Below are positions 55,131-64,000 of a DNA stretch of 64,000 nucleotides, piece by piece; the stretch's first letter is position 1, and each line of letters opens with the position of its first letter. The DNA comes from Paraburkholderia sp. UYCP14C (GTDB lineage Bacteria > Pseudomonadota > Gammaproteobacteria > Burkholderiales > Burkholderiaceae). The stretch covers positions 62,001 through 126,000 of the forward strand of contig NZ_SELS01000010.1 of assembly GCF_004197395.1 (NCBI RefSeq), read 5' to 3'. Below the pieces are notes generated by a model that saw only the letters and a list, made by a program, of their open reading frames with translations, was not told the DNA's origin and did not search any database. The position numbers and the translations under genes were made by a program.

Positions 55131-55922
55131 ATGAATGCGCTCGAGTACGTACCGGTCCCGGCGTTTGAAGACAATTACATCTGGGTCATCGCCGACGGAC
55201 ATCACGCGGTCGTCGTCGATCCGGGCGAAGCCGCCCCCGTGCGCGCCTGTCTGGCCCAACGAGGCTGGCGGCTGAGCGCTATTTTACTCACGCACCATCA
55301 TCAAGACCACGTCGGCGGGGTGGCCGATCTGCTGAACGGCCAGGACGTCCCGGTCTACGGCCCCGCCGGCGAAGCTATCGCGCACCTCACACATCGTCTC
55401 AAAAGCGGCGATCACGTGACGATCACGGCACCCGCGCTCGAATTCAGCGTGCTCGAGGTGCCCGGGCACACGAGCGGACACATCGCTTATTTCCAGGCGG
55501 CGGATTCACGCGGCACACCGCACGTGTTTTGCGGCGACACGCTGTTCGCGTGCGGTTGCGGACGCCTCTTCGAAGGCACGCCGCAGCAGATGCTGAACTC
55601 GCTCGATGCGCTCGCCGCGCTGCCCGGCGCAACCGAAGTGCATTGCGCGCACGAATATACGCTGTCGAACATTCGCTTCGCGCTCGCTTGCGAGCCGCAC
55701 AACGCCGCGTTGCAGGCATGGCGTGACAAGGCGAACGAACTGCGAGCCCGCCACCAGCCGACGCTGCCGACGACGATCGCGCACGAGCGCGCCGTCAATC
55801 CGTTTCTGCGCGCAGGGGAGCCGGCGATTCAGTCGAACCTCGAAGCACAATTGCACGAAACGGTGTCTGATAGGCTGAAAGCCTTCACATTGATGCGCGA
55901 ATGGAAGAACCGCTTTCGTTGA
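55131..55922 (+). CDS. gloB: Hydroxyacylglutathione hydrolase (glyoxalase II)
   Basis: Hydrolyses S-D-lactoylglutathione in methylglyoxal detoxification. 263 residues, metallo-beta-lactamase fold. Metal motif THHHQDHVGGVADLL, then VPGHTSGHIAYF, CGDTLFACGCGRLFEGTPQQ and HCAHEYTLSNIRFA. It is divergent from the methyltransferase with only 18 bp between start codons; a TATAAT (55092-55097) inside the methyltransferase gene is the likely -10. Start ATG 55131 gives the family N-terminus. Confidence 0.96.
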   Translation: MNALEYVPVPAFEDNYIWVIADGHHAVVVDPGEAAPVRACLAQRGWRLSAILLTHHHQDHVGGVADLLNGQDVPVYGPAGEAIAHLTHRLKSGDHVTITAPALEFSVLEVPGHTSGHIAYFQAADSRGTPHVFCGDTLFACGCGRLFEGTPQQMLNSLDALAALPGATEVHCAHEYTLSNIRFALACEPHNAALQAWRDKANELRARHQPTLPTTIAHERAVNPFLRAGEPAIQSNLEAQLHETVSDRLKAFTLMREWKNRFR

Positions 55923-56011
55923 TCCGGAGCGCATTCGGCGGTTCTTCACGCGATGAATCGGAAAAATTCGCCAAGCCCCAGATTTGGTTGATTTTTTTCG
56001 CAATATTCCAA

Positions 56012-56040
56012 TTGACGGAAACGTTGACGTTTCGTACTAT
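56012..56040 (+). promoter_or_regulatory. Sigma-70 promoter for mltD
   Basis: TTGACG (56012-56017), 17-bp spacer, TACTAT (56035-56040). Transcription would start near 56047, a 35-nt leader. Confidence 0.7.
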
Positions 56041-56081
56041 CGGCTGCAAATTCCAGCCCTTTTGTGGAAACCGAGACGTTC

Positions 56082-57761
56082 ATGCGATTCATCTTAAGTG
56101 CGTTATTAGTCCTGACACTCGCCGCGTGCGCGAGTCAGGGACCGATGACGAATAACGCCACCAGCCAGCAAGCCGTAGCCGACGCCCTTCGCAAGAACGC
56201 CACCGCTAAAGAAACCATCAACGTCGACCAGGGTTCCGTCAATCAGTTGACGAGCCAGGACGCCGATCTGTGGGGCCGCATTCGCCGCGGCTTCCAGATG
56301 CCGGACCTGCAGAGCGACCTCGTCGACATGCAGCTCAACTGGTATCTGCAGCGTCCCGACTATGTGCAGCGCATGACCGAGCGCTCGCAGAAATACCTGT
56401 ATCACATCGTCGAGGAACTCGAGGCGCGCCATATGCCGACCGAGCTCGCGCTGCTGCCGTTCATCGAGTCCGCATATAGCCCGCAGGCTTTGTCGGTCGC
56501 CAAGGCTGCGGGTATGTGGCAGTTCATGCCGGGTACGGGCAGAACCTATAACCTGAAGCAGAACATGTGGCAGGACGAGCGCCGCGACGTGCTCGCGTCG
56601 ACCAGTGCCGCGCTCGACTACCTGTCGAACCTGCACGACATGTTCGGCGACTGGCAACTCGCGCTCGCCGCGTACAACTGGGGCGAGGGCAACGTACAGC
56701 GCGCGATCGCGCGGAACGAGGCGGCGGGTCTGCCGACCGACTACATGAGCCTGCGCATGCCGAACGAAACGCGCAACTACGTGCCGAAGCTGCAGGCGGT
56801 CAAGAACCTCGTGATGAACCCGCAGATGTATGGGCTCACGCTGCCGGCCATTCCGAACCACCCGTACTTCGTTACAGTGACGACCTCGCACGACATCGAC
56901 GTCGATGTCGCCGCGCGGCTCGCCAACATGTCGACGGACGAGTTCCGCTCGCTCAACCCGTCGTTCAGGAAGCCGGTGATTCTCGGCACAACGCAGCCGC
57001 AGATTCTGTTGCCCTTCGACAACGCGTCCGCGTTCGAGCGCAATCTGAAAACGTACTCCGGCTCGCTGTCGTCCTGGACCACCTACACGGTCGACGAACG
57101 CGCGACGCCCGCCGCGATTGCACAGAAGATCGGCGTCGACCCCGACACGCTGATGGAAGTGAACAAGATTCCGGTCGGCATGCGGCTGAAGCCGGGCTCG
57201 ACGATCGTCGTGCCGCGCGGTTCGGACGACGACGAGGACATCAGCGCCGACGTCGCCGAAAGCGCGGTGCTCGCGATGGAGCCCGACGTGCCCGACACGC
57301 GCAAGATGCTGATCCGCGTGCGCCGCAATCAGTCGATGGCCGCCATCGCGCTGCGCTACGGCGTGTCGGTCGGTCAGTTGAAGGCTTGGAACAAGACGCA
57401 TCGCGATCAGGTTTCGCGTGGCCAGGTGATCGTGCTGCACGTGCCGGTCGGCAAACCGGTTCCTAGCGAGCCGGGTCCGGAAAAGATCGCCGCCGACGTG
57501 CAAGGTGGCAGTGTGCAGAAGATCGGCGTCCATGTCGCAGACACACACGGCGATTCGCGCTACGATAAAAAGAAGGGGCGCGGCCACTCTGCGATCGTCA
57601 AGGTGTCCGAGCCGGGTGGCAAGAGCGACAAGCCGGCGGCGCCCGTTGCCAGCAAGGGGAAGGTCGAGAAGGTGTCGGCCTCGGTGCCCGGCAAGGCGTC
57701 GAAGGCCACGGCAGAGAGCCGCCCGAAGACCGTGGCCAACGCGAAGAAGAAGGGTAAATAG
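56082..57761 (+). CDS. mltD: Membrane-bound lytic murein transglycosylase D (lipoprotein)
   Basis: Cuts peptidoglycan glycan strands to anhydromuropeptides. 559 residues. Lipoprotein signal MRFILSALLVLTLAACASQ with the lipid Cys. SLT domain with catalytic Glu in ALLPFIESAYSPQALS, then AAGMWQFMPGTGRTYNL and ALAAYNWGEGNVQRAI. Two LysM repeats follow: TYTVDERATPAAIAQKIGVD and IRVRRNQSMAAIALRYGVSV. A Lys/Ala/Ser-rich basic tail ends the protein. mltD-gloB-yafS-rnhA-dnaQ synteny is shared with E. coli. Confidence 0.96.
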   Translation: MRFILSALLVLTLAACASQGPMTNNATSQQAVADALRKNATAKETINVDQGSVNQLTSQDADLWGRIRRGFQMPDLQSDLVDMQLNWYLQRPDYVQRMTERSQKYLYHIVEELEARHMPTELALLPFIESAYSPQALSVAKAAGMWQFMPGTGRTYNLKQNMWQDERRDVLASTSAALDYLSNLHDMFGDWQLALAAYNWGEGNVQRAIARNEAAGLPTDYMSLRMPNETRNYVPKLQAVKNLVMNPQMYGLTLPAIPNHPYFVTVTTSHDIDVDVAARLANMSTDEFRSLNPSFRKPVILGTTQPQILLPFDNASAFERNLKTYSGSLSSWTTYTVDERATPAAIAQKIGVDPDTLMEVNKIPVGMRLKPGSTIVVPRGSDDDEDISADVAESAVLAMEPDVPDTRKMLIRVRRNQSMAAIALRYGVSVGQLKAWNKTHRDQVSRGQVIVLHVPVGKPVPSEPGPEKIAADVQGGSVQKIGVHVADTHGDSRYDKKKGRGHSAIVKVSEPGGKSDKPAAPVASKGKVEKVSASVPGKASKATAESRPKTVANAKKKGK

Positions 57762-57845
57762 ACCAATAGCGGCTCCCACGGTAGTGACCACATGCGTTGC
57801 GGGGGCAGCGCATGGATTGCGCTCCGATCACGCACCGTGTTCATC

Positions 57846-57876
57846 CAACGCCGTCGCCTCAGGGTGACGGCGTTTT
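57846..57876 (+). terminator. Terminator after mltD
   Basis: AACGCCGTC (57846-57854) with GACGGCGTT (57865-57873), stem extendable inward, then T5 (57872-57876). Confidence 0.85.
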
Positions 57877-58024
57877 TCATTGCGCCGACGATTCCTGCGC
57901 GTTTGCGGTATTTACTTTATTGTTCGTGCTGCGGTCGCGTTGGCCGTGGGGTGCCGTTGTGTCCCGAACCGTCCGACCCTCAGGCCTGGTTCTTGAGGCC
58001 ATTTCCAGGCTTACTTCCTGATTT

Positions 58025-59266
58025 ATGTCGTCGACCCAACTGCGCGTCTTTCTGCTTTTTTCCGCCGGCTACTTCGTCTCTTACGTGTTTCGCGGCGTCA
58101 ATCTCGGTTTCGCGCCGTTCATCACGCGCGATCTTGGGTTGTCCGCCGCCGATCTGGGTGTGCTGACGAGTCTGTATTTCCTCGGTTTCGCGGGCGCGCA
58201 GATCCCCGCCGGCGTACTGCTCGACCACTTCGGCGCGCGTCGCGTGACGGCCGCCACGCTGCTCTTTGCCGCGCTCGGCATCTGGGTATTCGGCGCCGCG
58301 CACAGCCTCGGCATGATGATGGTCGGGCGACTGCTGATCGGGGTCGGCGTGTCGGTGTGCCTCGGCGCCGCGTTCAAGGCGCTCGCGCAGCATTTTCCGG
58401 TCGCGCGTCTGCCGTTGATGAACGGGCTGGTCATGGCGATCGGCGGCTTTGGCGGCGTGATGGTCGGCTCGCCGCTCACGTGGGTGCTGGGCTTTTCCAG
58501 TTGGCGCACGGTCTGCGTCGGGCTCGGTGTGCTGACGGTAGTGGTCGCGCTCGCGCAATGGACGCTCGCGCCCGACGCGCGCGACACGCATCGCCAGGCG
58601 AGTCTGGTCGCGCAGTTCAAGGGCACGTGGGACATCCTGCGCAGCGCGGCGTTCTGGAAAATCGCGTCGTTCTCGGTCGTGACGCAAGGCGTCTTTTATG
58701 CGATGCAGTCGTTGTGGGTCGGTGCGTGGCTACGCGATGTACAAGGCTTCGAGCCGCACCAGGCGGCGGCGCTCGTGTCGATTCTCGGCTTCGCGATGAT
58801 GGCCGGCTGCGTCGGTTTCGGCGCGGCGGCGCGCAGCCTCGAGCGGCGCGGCATCTCGCTGTACGCGTTCTGCGGCATCGGCATGGCGCTGTACGTGCTG
58901 ACGCAGATGCTGATCATGTTCAACGCGCCGTTGCCGGCGAGCCTGTTGTGGGCCGCCTATGGAATCTTCGGCGGCACTGGCATTCTGAGCTACGCGGTGA
59001 TGGCGCGGCATTTCCCGCCGCAGATGATCGGCCGGGTCAACACCACGCTGACGCTGATTATTTTTCTGCTGATCTTCGGTTTTCAGATCGGCGTTGGCGC
59101 GGTGCTGTCGCACTGGCCGGCGAGCGGCGGGCATTACCCGGCGCTCGCGCATCTGACCGCTTGGGAAATCCTCGTCGCGCTGCAGGTGCTGAGCGCGATC
59201 TGGTACGTATTGCCGGGGCGCCAACTTGCCCGGTCGGCCGAGATGGGTGCGGAACAGGAGGCGTGA
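58025..59266 (+). CDS. Major facilitator superfamily transporter
   Basis: 413 residues with twelve predicted membrane helices in two halves and a central cytoplasmic loop (ARDTHRQASLVAQFKGTWDI). The MFS signature D-x-x-G-x-R is seen as LLDHFGARRVTAATLLFAAL after helix 2, and GRLLIGVGVSVCLGAAFKAL in helix 4. Substrate cannot be assigned. Between mltD and carA, both on the plus strand, but terminator and promoter suggest it is separately transcribed. Confidence 0.9.
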   Translation: MSSTQLRVFLLFSAGYFVSYVFRGVNLGFAPFITRDLGLSAADLGVLTSLYFLGFAGAQIPAGVLLDHFGARRVTAATLLFAALGIWVFGAAHSLGMMMVGRLLIGVGVSVCLGAAFKALAQHFPVARLPLMNGLVMAIGGFGGVMVGSPLTWVLGFSSWRTVCVGLGVLTVVVALAQWTLAPDARDTHRQASLVAQFKGTWDILRSAAFWKIASFSVVTQGVFYAMQSLWVGAWLRDVQGFEPHQAAALVSILGFAMMAGCVGFGAAARSLERRGISLYAFCGIGMALYVLTQMLIMFNAPLPASLLWAAYGIFGGTGILSYAVMARHFPPQMIGRVNTTLTLIIFLLIFGFQIGVGAVLSHWPASGGHYPALAHLTAWEILVALQVLSAIWYVLPGRQLARSAEMGAEQEA

Positions 59267-59442
59267 GCGGCCGCGCGACGGGTTTTGCATCGGAGGGAGG
59301 GGGCACCACGGGTGTTTCGCCCCCGTCAACAGCGTGTGCTCTTACCGCATAGGTTGGCCCGGCAAGTCCCTCGCGACGCCGCTTGGCAACGCTTTGACCC
59401 TCCGCCACGCACGTCGCCTCAAGTCTGCGCCCTATCTCAGAT

Positions 59443-59472
59443 TTGGAGGGAAGGGCCGTTTCAGGCTATAAT
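59443..59472 (+). promoter_or_regulatory. Promoter and long leader of carA
   Basis: TTGGAG (59443-59448), 18-bp spacer, perfect TATAAT (59467-59472). The start would be near 59479, giving a 245-nt leader before the carA GTG. In enterics carAB has pyrimidine- and arginine-controlled tandem promoters; whether this leader is regulatory is not known. The rest of the 457-bp MFS-carA gap shows no gene. Confidence 0.65.
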
Positions 59473-59723
59473 TTCAAGGTTTGAGCTTATCAACCCGCAC
59501 CCTAGCGCCTACCTCCCCCATACCGTTCATCCGCCGCGCGCCATTGGCGTAGCAAGAAGGGCCCCGCACCCAGCCGAGTCGTCCACACAATGGACCCATC
59601 GCGCCCCTTGCAGCGTCACCGGCAGCTCGCGAGCGAGTCTGCGCGCGCATCCACGATGTGTTTCGCTGCGGCTTGCAATCGGATAGACAGGTGGCAACAG
59701 GGTGTTCCCCCAAGGAGTCTCCC

Positions 59724-60878
59724 GTGTTGCCGTCATTTTCTCCCGCTCTACTCGCGCTCGCCGACGGCACGGTCTTTCGTGGTTATTCGATCGGCGCCCC
59801 CGGGCATACCATCGGTGAAGTCGTGTTCAACACGGCCATCACCGGCTATCAGGAAATCCTGACTGACCCGAGCTACGCCCGCCAGATCGTGACCCTCACG
59901 TATCCGCATATCGGCAACGTCGGCGTGAACGCCGAAGACGTCGAAGCGACGAAAGTCCATGCCGCCGGCCTGATCATCCGCGATCTGCCGGTTCTCGCGT
60001 CGAACTTCCGCATGGAGCGCACGCTCTCGCAATACCTGCAGGACGAAGGCGTGGTCGCCATCGCCGGCATCGACACCCGCAAGCTGACCCGCGTGCTGCG
60101 CGACAAGGGCGCGCAAAACGGCGCGATCCTCGCCGGTTCCGACGACGAAGCCAAGGCGATCGAACTCGCGCGCTCGTTCCCGGGCCTCGCCGGCATGGAC
60201 CTCGCGAAGGTCGTGTCGACGAAGGACACCTACGAATGGACCAAAACCGAATGGCAACTGGGCAGCGGCTACGGCGAGCAGAAGGCGCCGAAGTACCGCG
60301 TCGTCGCATTCGACTACGGTGTCAAGCAGAACATCCTGCGCATGCTGGCCGAGCGCGGTTGCCACGTCACCGTGCTGCCGGCGCAGGCGAGCGCGGCTGA
60401 CGCGCTCGCGCTCAACCCGGACGGCGTGTTCCTGTCGAACGGCCCCGGCGATCCGGAACCGTGCGACTACGCGATCGCGGCGACGAAGGAGTTCATCGAG
60501 CGCGGCATTCCGACCTTCGGCATTTGCCTTGGCCACCAGATCATGGGCCTCGCGGTCGGCGCGAAGACGATGAAGATGAAGACCGGCCACCACGGCGCGA
60601 ATCATCCGGTGAAGGATCTCGAAGACGGCCGCGTGGTGATTACGTCGCAGAACCACGGCTTCGCGGTCGATGCCGATACGCTGCCCGCCAACGCGCGCGT
60701 GACCCACGTGTCGCTGTTCGACGGCACGCTGCAGGGCTTTGCGCTGACCGACAAGCCGGCATTCTGCTTCCAGGGCCACCCGGAAGCGTCGCCCGGTCCG
60801 AACGATGTCGCGTACCTGTTCGACCGCTTCACCGCGTTGATGGACGCGCACAAGAACGGCAAGAGCGCAGCGGCTTGA
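59724..60878 (+). CDS. carA: Carbamoyl-phosphate synthase small (glutaminase) subunit
   Basis: Supplies ammonia from glutamine for carbamoyl phosphate, shared by pyrimidine and arginine synthesis. 384 residues from a GTG start with AAGGAG (59712-59717) upstream, giving [20 protein letters not shown]. Triad: nucleophile Cys268 in [13 protein letters not shown], with His and Glu in [20 protein letters not shown]. The N-terminal ATP-subunit-contact domain contains [20 protein letters not shown]. Confidence 0.97.
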   Translation: MLPSFSPALLALADGTVFRGYSIGAPGHTIGEVVFNTAITGYQEILTDPSYARQIVTLTYPHIGNVGVNAEDVEATKVHAAGLIIRDLPVLASNFRMERTLSQYLQDEGVVAIAGIDTRKLTRVLRDKGAQNGAILAGSDDEAKAIELARSFPGLAGMDLAKVVSTKDTYEWTKTEWQLGSGYGEQKAPKYRVVAFDYGVKQNILRMLAERGCHVTVLPAQASAADALALNPDGVFLSNGPGDPEPCDYAIAATKEFIERGIPTFGICLGHQIMGLAVGAKTMKMKTGHHGANHPVKDLEDGRVVITSQNHGFAVDADTLPANARVTHVSLFDGTLQGFALTDKPAFCFQGHPEASPGPNDVAYLFDRFTALMDAHKNGKSAAA

Positions 60879-61042
60879 AGCAGTAAAGGCCGGCCGCACA
60901 AGCCAGCCGCCGACGGAAACGAAAGCGGCTCGCGGCGGCCGCAGCGGCCCGGTCCACCTGGCGGCGGCCGCGCCGCGAAACAGCGCGCGCAACGTGAAAA
61001 CGGCGCGCGCCGACGGAAAGAATAGCAACCGGGTTGCATGGG

Positions 61043-61075
61043 ACTGGAGTAAGGCGCTGAAGCGCCAACTCCAGT
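61043..61075 (+). other. Large imperfect dyad in carA-carB spacer
   Basis: ACTGGAGT (61043-61050) and ACTCCAGT (61068-61075) form an outer 8-bp stem; GGCGCT (61053-61058) and AGCGCC (61061-61066) form an inner 6-bp stem. Only three unpaired bases lie between them. No U run, so not an intrinsic terminator; it ends 29 nt before carB, where it could mask or space the ribosome-binding region. Confidence 0.6.
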
Positions 61076-61104
61076 CGACACAGGAATACATTAGCGAGAG
61101 CGTT

Positions 61105-64000
61105 ATGCCCAAGCGGACAGACATCAAGAGCATCCTCATCATCGGCGCGGGTCCGATCATCATCGGCCAGGCGTGCGAGTTCGATTATTCGGGCGCGCAG
61201 GCATGCAAGGCGCTGCGTGAGGAAGGCTACAAGGTCATTCTCGTCAACAGCAATCCGGCGACGATCATGACCGACCCGAACACGGCCGACGTGACCTACA
61301 TCGAGCCGATCACGTGGGAAGTGGTCGAGCGCATCATCGCGAAGGAGCGCCCGGACGCGATCCTGCCGACGATGGGCGGCCAGACCGCGCTGAACTGCGC
61401 ACTCGATCTGCACGCGCACGGCGTGCTGGCGAAGTACGACGTCGAGTTGATCGGCGCATCGCCGGAAGCGATCGACAAGGCGGAAGACCGCCAGAAGTTC
61501 AAGGACGCGATGACCAAGATCGGTCTCGGTTCGGCCAAGTCGGGCACCGCGCATTCGATGGAAGAAGCGCTGCAGGTGCAGGCGAAGATCGCCGCGGAAA
61601 CAGGCAGCGGCGGCTATCCGGTCGTGATCCGTCCGTCGTTCACGCTGGGCGGCTCGGGCGGCGGTATCGCGTACAACCGCGACGAGTTCGAAGAGATCTG
61701 CAAGCGCGGTCTCGACCTGTCGCCGACGCGCGAGCTGCTGATCGAAGAATCGCTGCTCGGCTGGAAAGAGTACGAGATGGAAGTGGTCCGCGACAAGGCG
61801 GATAACTGCATCATCGTGTGCTCGATCGAAAACCTCGACCCGATGGGTATTCACACCGGCGACTCGATCACGGTCGCGCCGGCGCAGACGCTCACCGACA
61901 AGGAATACCAGATCCTGCGTAACGCGTCGCTCGCGGTGCTGCGCGAGATCGGCGTCGACACGGGCGGCTCGAACGTGCAGTTCTCGATCAATCCGAAAGA
62001 CGGCCGGATGATCGTGATCGAGATGAACCCGCGTGTGTCGCGTTCGTCGGCGCTGGCGTCGAAGGCAACCGGCTTCCCGATCGCGAAGGTCGCGGCGAAG
62101 CTCGCGGTCGGCTACACGCTCGACGAACTCAAGAACGAAATCACCGGCGGCCAGACCCCGGCATCGTTCGAACCGACGATCGACTACGTCGTCACGAAGA
62201 TCCCGCGTTTCGCGTTCGAGAAATTCCGCGAAGCCGACTCGCGCCTGACCACGCAGATGAAGTCGGTCGGCGAAGTGATGGCGATCGGCCGCACCTTCCA
62301 GGAGTCGTTCCAGAAAGCGCTGCGCGGCCTCGAGGTCGGGGTCGACGGTCTGGACGAAAAGACCAGCAATCGCGACGAGATCATCCGCGAGATCGGCGAA
62401 GCCGGTCCGGATCGCATCTGGTATGTCGGCGATGCGTTCCGTGTCGGTATGAGCGCGCAGGAAATCTTCGAAGAGACCGCGATCGACCCGTGGTTCCTCG
62501 CGCAGATCGAACAGATCGTGCTGAAGGAAAAGGCGCTGGCCGGCCGTACGCTCGCGAGCCTCTCGAAGGAAGAGCTGAAGTATCTGAAGCAGAGCGGCTT
62601 CTCGGACCGGCGTCTGGCCAAGCTGCTCGGCGCGAAGACGGCGGACGTGCGCGCGCGCCGTATCGAGCTGAACGTACGTCCGGTGTACAAGCGCGTCGAC
62701 ACCTGCGCGGCGGAGTTCGCGACCAAGACCGCATACATGTACTCGACCTACGAGGAAGAGTGCGAAGCGAATCCGACGAACAACAAGAAGATCATGGTGC
62801 TGGGCGGCGGCCCGAACCGGATCGGCCAGGGTATCGAGTTCGACTACTGCTGCGTGCACGCCGCGCTCGCGATGCGCGAGGACGGCTATGAAACGATCAT
62901 GGTCAACTGCAACCCGGAAACCGTGTCGACCGACTACGACACCTCCGACCGTCTGTACTTCGAATCGCTGACGCTCGAAGACGTGCTCGAAATCGTCGAC
63001 AAGGAAAAGCCGGTCGGCGTGATCGTGCAATACGGCGGCCAGACCCCGCTGAAGCTCGCACTCGATCTCGAAGCGAACGGTGTGCCGATCATCGGCACGT
63101 CGCCGGACATGATCGACGCGGCCGAAGACCGCGAGCGCTTCCAGAAGCTGCTGCAAGACCTCGGTCTGCGCCAACCGCCGAACCGCACCGCACGCGCCGA
63201 AGACGAAGCGCTGAAGCTCGCCGACGAAATCGGCTATCCACTCGTCGTGCGTCCGTCGTACGTGCTGGGCGGCCGCGCGATGGAGATCGTCCACGAACCG
63301 CGCGACCTCGAACGCTATATGCGCGAGGCCGTCAAGGTGTCGAACGATTCGCCGGTGCTGCTCGACCGCTTCCTGAACGACGCGATCGAATGCGACGTGG
63401 ATTGCATCTCGGATGGCGAAGCCGTGTTTATCGGCGGCGTGATGGAGCACATCGAACAGGCGGGCGTGCACTCGGGCGACTCGGCCTGCTCGCTGCCGCC
63501 GTATTCGCTGTCGAAGGCGACCGTCGCCGAACTGAAGCGCCAGACCGGCGCGATGGCGAAGGCGCTGAACGTGGTCGGCCTGATGAACGTGCAGTTCGCA
63601 ATCCAGCAGGTTCCGCAGGCTGATGGCTCGAAAGAAGACATCATCTACGTGCTCGAAGTGAACCCGCGCGCGTCGCGCACGGTGCCGTACGTGTCGAAGG
63701 CGACCAGCCTGCCGCTCGCGAAGATCGCGGCGCGCGCGATGGTCGGCCAGAAGCTCGCTGCGCAAGGCGTGACGAAGGAAGTCGAGCCGCCGTACTTCAG
63801 CGTGAAGGAAGCGGTGTTCCCGTTCGTCAAGTTCCCGGCGGTCGATCCGGTACTCGGACCTGAAATGCGTTCGACCGGCGAAGTGATGGGTGTCGGCCAG
63901 ACCTTCGGCGAGGCATTGTTCAAGTCGCAACTCGCGGCGGGTTCGCGTCTGCCGGAATCGGGCACGGTGCTGCTGACCGTGATGGATGCCGACAAGCCGA
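61105..64000 (+). CDS. carB: Carbamoyl-phosphate synthase large subunit, cut by window edge
   Basis: About 965 codons are present of the usual ~1,080. Start [20 protein letters not shown]. Two homologous halves: first carboxyphosphate ATP-grasp ([39 protein letters not shown]) and, after the oligomerisation region near residue 400-550, second half ([56 protein letters not shown]). The C-terminal allosteric domain begins near residue 935 and is interrupted at 64000. Spacer to carA is 226 bp. Confidence 0.98.
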   Translation, partial: MPKRTDIKSILIIGAGPIIIGQACEFDYSGAQACKALREEGYKVILVNSNPATIMTDPNTADVTYIEPITWEVVERIIAKERPDAILPTMGGQTALNCALDLHAHGVLAKYDVELIGASPEAIDKAEDRQKFKDAMTKIGLGSAKSGTAHSMEEALQVQAKIAAETGSGGYPVVIRPSFTLGGSGGGIAYNRDEFEEICKRGLDLSPTRELLIEESLLGWKEYEMEVVRDKADNCIIVCSIENLDPMGIHTGDSITVAPAQTLTDKEYQILRNASLAVLREIGVDTGGSNVQFSINPKDGRMIVIEMNPRVSRSSALASKATGFPIAKVAAKLAVGYTLDELKNEITGGQTPASFEPTIDYVVTKIPRFAFEKFREADSRLTTQMKSVGEVMAIGRTFQESFQKALRGLEVGVDGLDEKTSNRDEIIREIGEAGPDRIWYVGDAFRVGMSAQEIFEETAIDPWFLAQIEQIVLKEKALAGRTLASLSKEELKYLKQSGFSDRRLAKLLGAKTADVRARRIELNVRPVYKRVDTCAAEFATKTAYMYSTYEEECEANPTNNKKIMVLGGGPNRIGQGIEFDYCCVHAALAMREDGYETIMVNCNPETVSTDYDTSDRLYFESLTLEDVLEIVDKEKPVGVIVQYGGQTPLKLALDLEANGVPIIGTSPDMIDAAEDRERFQKLLQDLGLRQPPNRTARAEDEALKLADEIGYPLVVRPSYVLGGRAMEIVHEPRDLERYMREAVKVSNDSPVLLDRFLNDAIECDVDCISDGEAVFIGGVMEHIEQAGVHSGDSACSLPPYSLSKATVAELKRQTGAMAKALNVVGLMNVQFAIQQVPQADGSKEDIIYVLEVNPRASRTVPYVSKATSLPLAKIAARAMVGQKLAAQGVTKEVEPPYFSVKEAVFPFVKFPAVDPVLGPEMRSTGEVMGVGQTFGEALFKSQLAAGSRLPESGTVLLTVMDADKP

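Noticed and set aside
60829-63930. 1,033-codon open frame on the minus strand over carB
   Set aside because: It mirrors carB, is extremely Arg/His/Asp-rich, and has no family-like residues; an artefact of GC-rich codon use on the opposite strand.

Overview
The window is a GC-rich (roughly 63-65 % by eye), densely coding chromosome segment from a member of the Burkholderiales, most probably Paraburkholderia or Burkholderia. This rests on protein wording and on gene order: the beta-proteobacterial succession fatty-acid synthesis - rpoE/mucABD - lepA-lepB-rnc-era-recO-pdxJ-acpS-nagZ, an EarP/EF-P(Arg32) pair, and an RNase III with a long low-complexity tail. Nearly everything is core housekeeping. 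I see no prophage, insertion sequence, CRISPR array, toxin-antitoxin or defence locus, and no convincing unknown multi-gene system.

Layout. 0-7.3 kb: RNase E (cut by the left edge, minus strand, with a long upstream leader), then rluC, a HAD phosphatase, a Rieske protein and sppA on the plus strand. These converge on an RsmI-like methyltransferase and maf (minus). 7.3-14.5 kb: yceD-rpmF-plsX-fabH-fabD-fabG-acpP-fabF, the ribosomal L32/fatty-acid operon, with a good promoter (TTGACT-N17-TATGAT) and internal hairpins. 14.5-19.3 kb: a small membrane protein, then the sigma-E envelope stress operon rpoE-rseA-rseB-mucD plus a glutaredoxin-like gene. 19.5-27.9 kb: lepA, lepB, rnc, era, recO, pdxJ, acpS, nagZ, closed by a strong terminator.

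28-35.5 kb: minus-strand sigma-54-type response regulator with a degenerate GAFTGA loop, a CsbD-like protein, efp and its modifying enzyme earP, then plus-strand uvrC and pgsA. 35.6-36.1 kb: two tRNA-Gly(GCC) and one tRNA-Cys(GCA), followed by an AT-rich scar with a coding remnant and a periplasmic-protein gene whose start looks frameshifted. 37.7-45 kb: TraB/GumN protein, GAF-GGDEF diguanylate cyclase, ElaA-like acetyltransferase, a minus-strand copper-delivery operon for cytochrome oxidase (SCO1, PCuAC, CtaG), and otsB-otsA for trehalose. 45-52.3 kb: two ABC exporters around a GT4 glycosyltransferase and two membrane proteins.

52.8-57.8 kb: tRNA-Val(CAC), dnaQ, rnhA, a YafS-like methyltransferase, gloB and mltD, an arrangement also known from E. 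coli. 58-64 kb: an MFS transporter, then carA and carB (cut by the right edge).

Most start sites were adjusted from the longest open frame using ribosome-binding sites, overlaps and family length. The points most worth checking are the GAFGGA regulator, the poly-A frameshift at 36754-36759, the dyad symmetry around the rpoE promoter, the ~720-nt rne leader, the possibly leaderless rnc, and the hairpin in front of carB.
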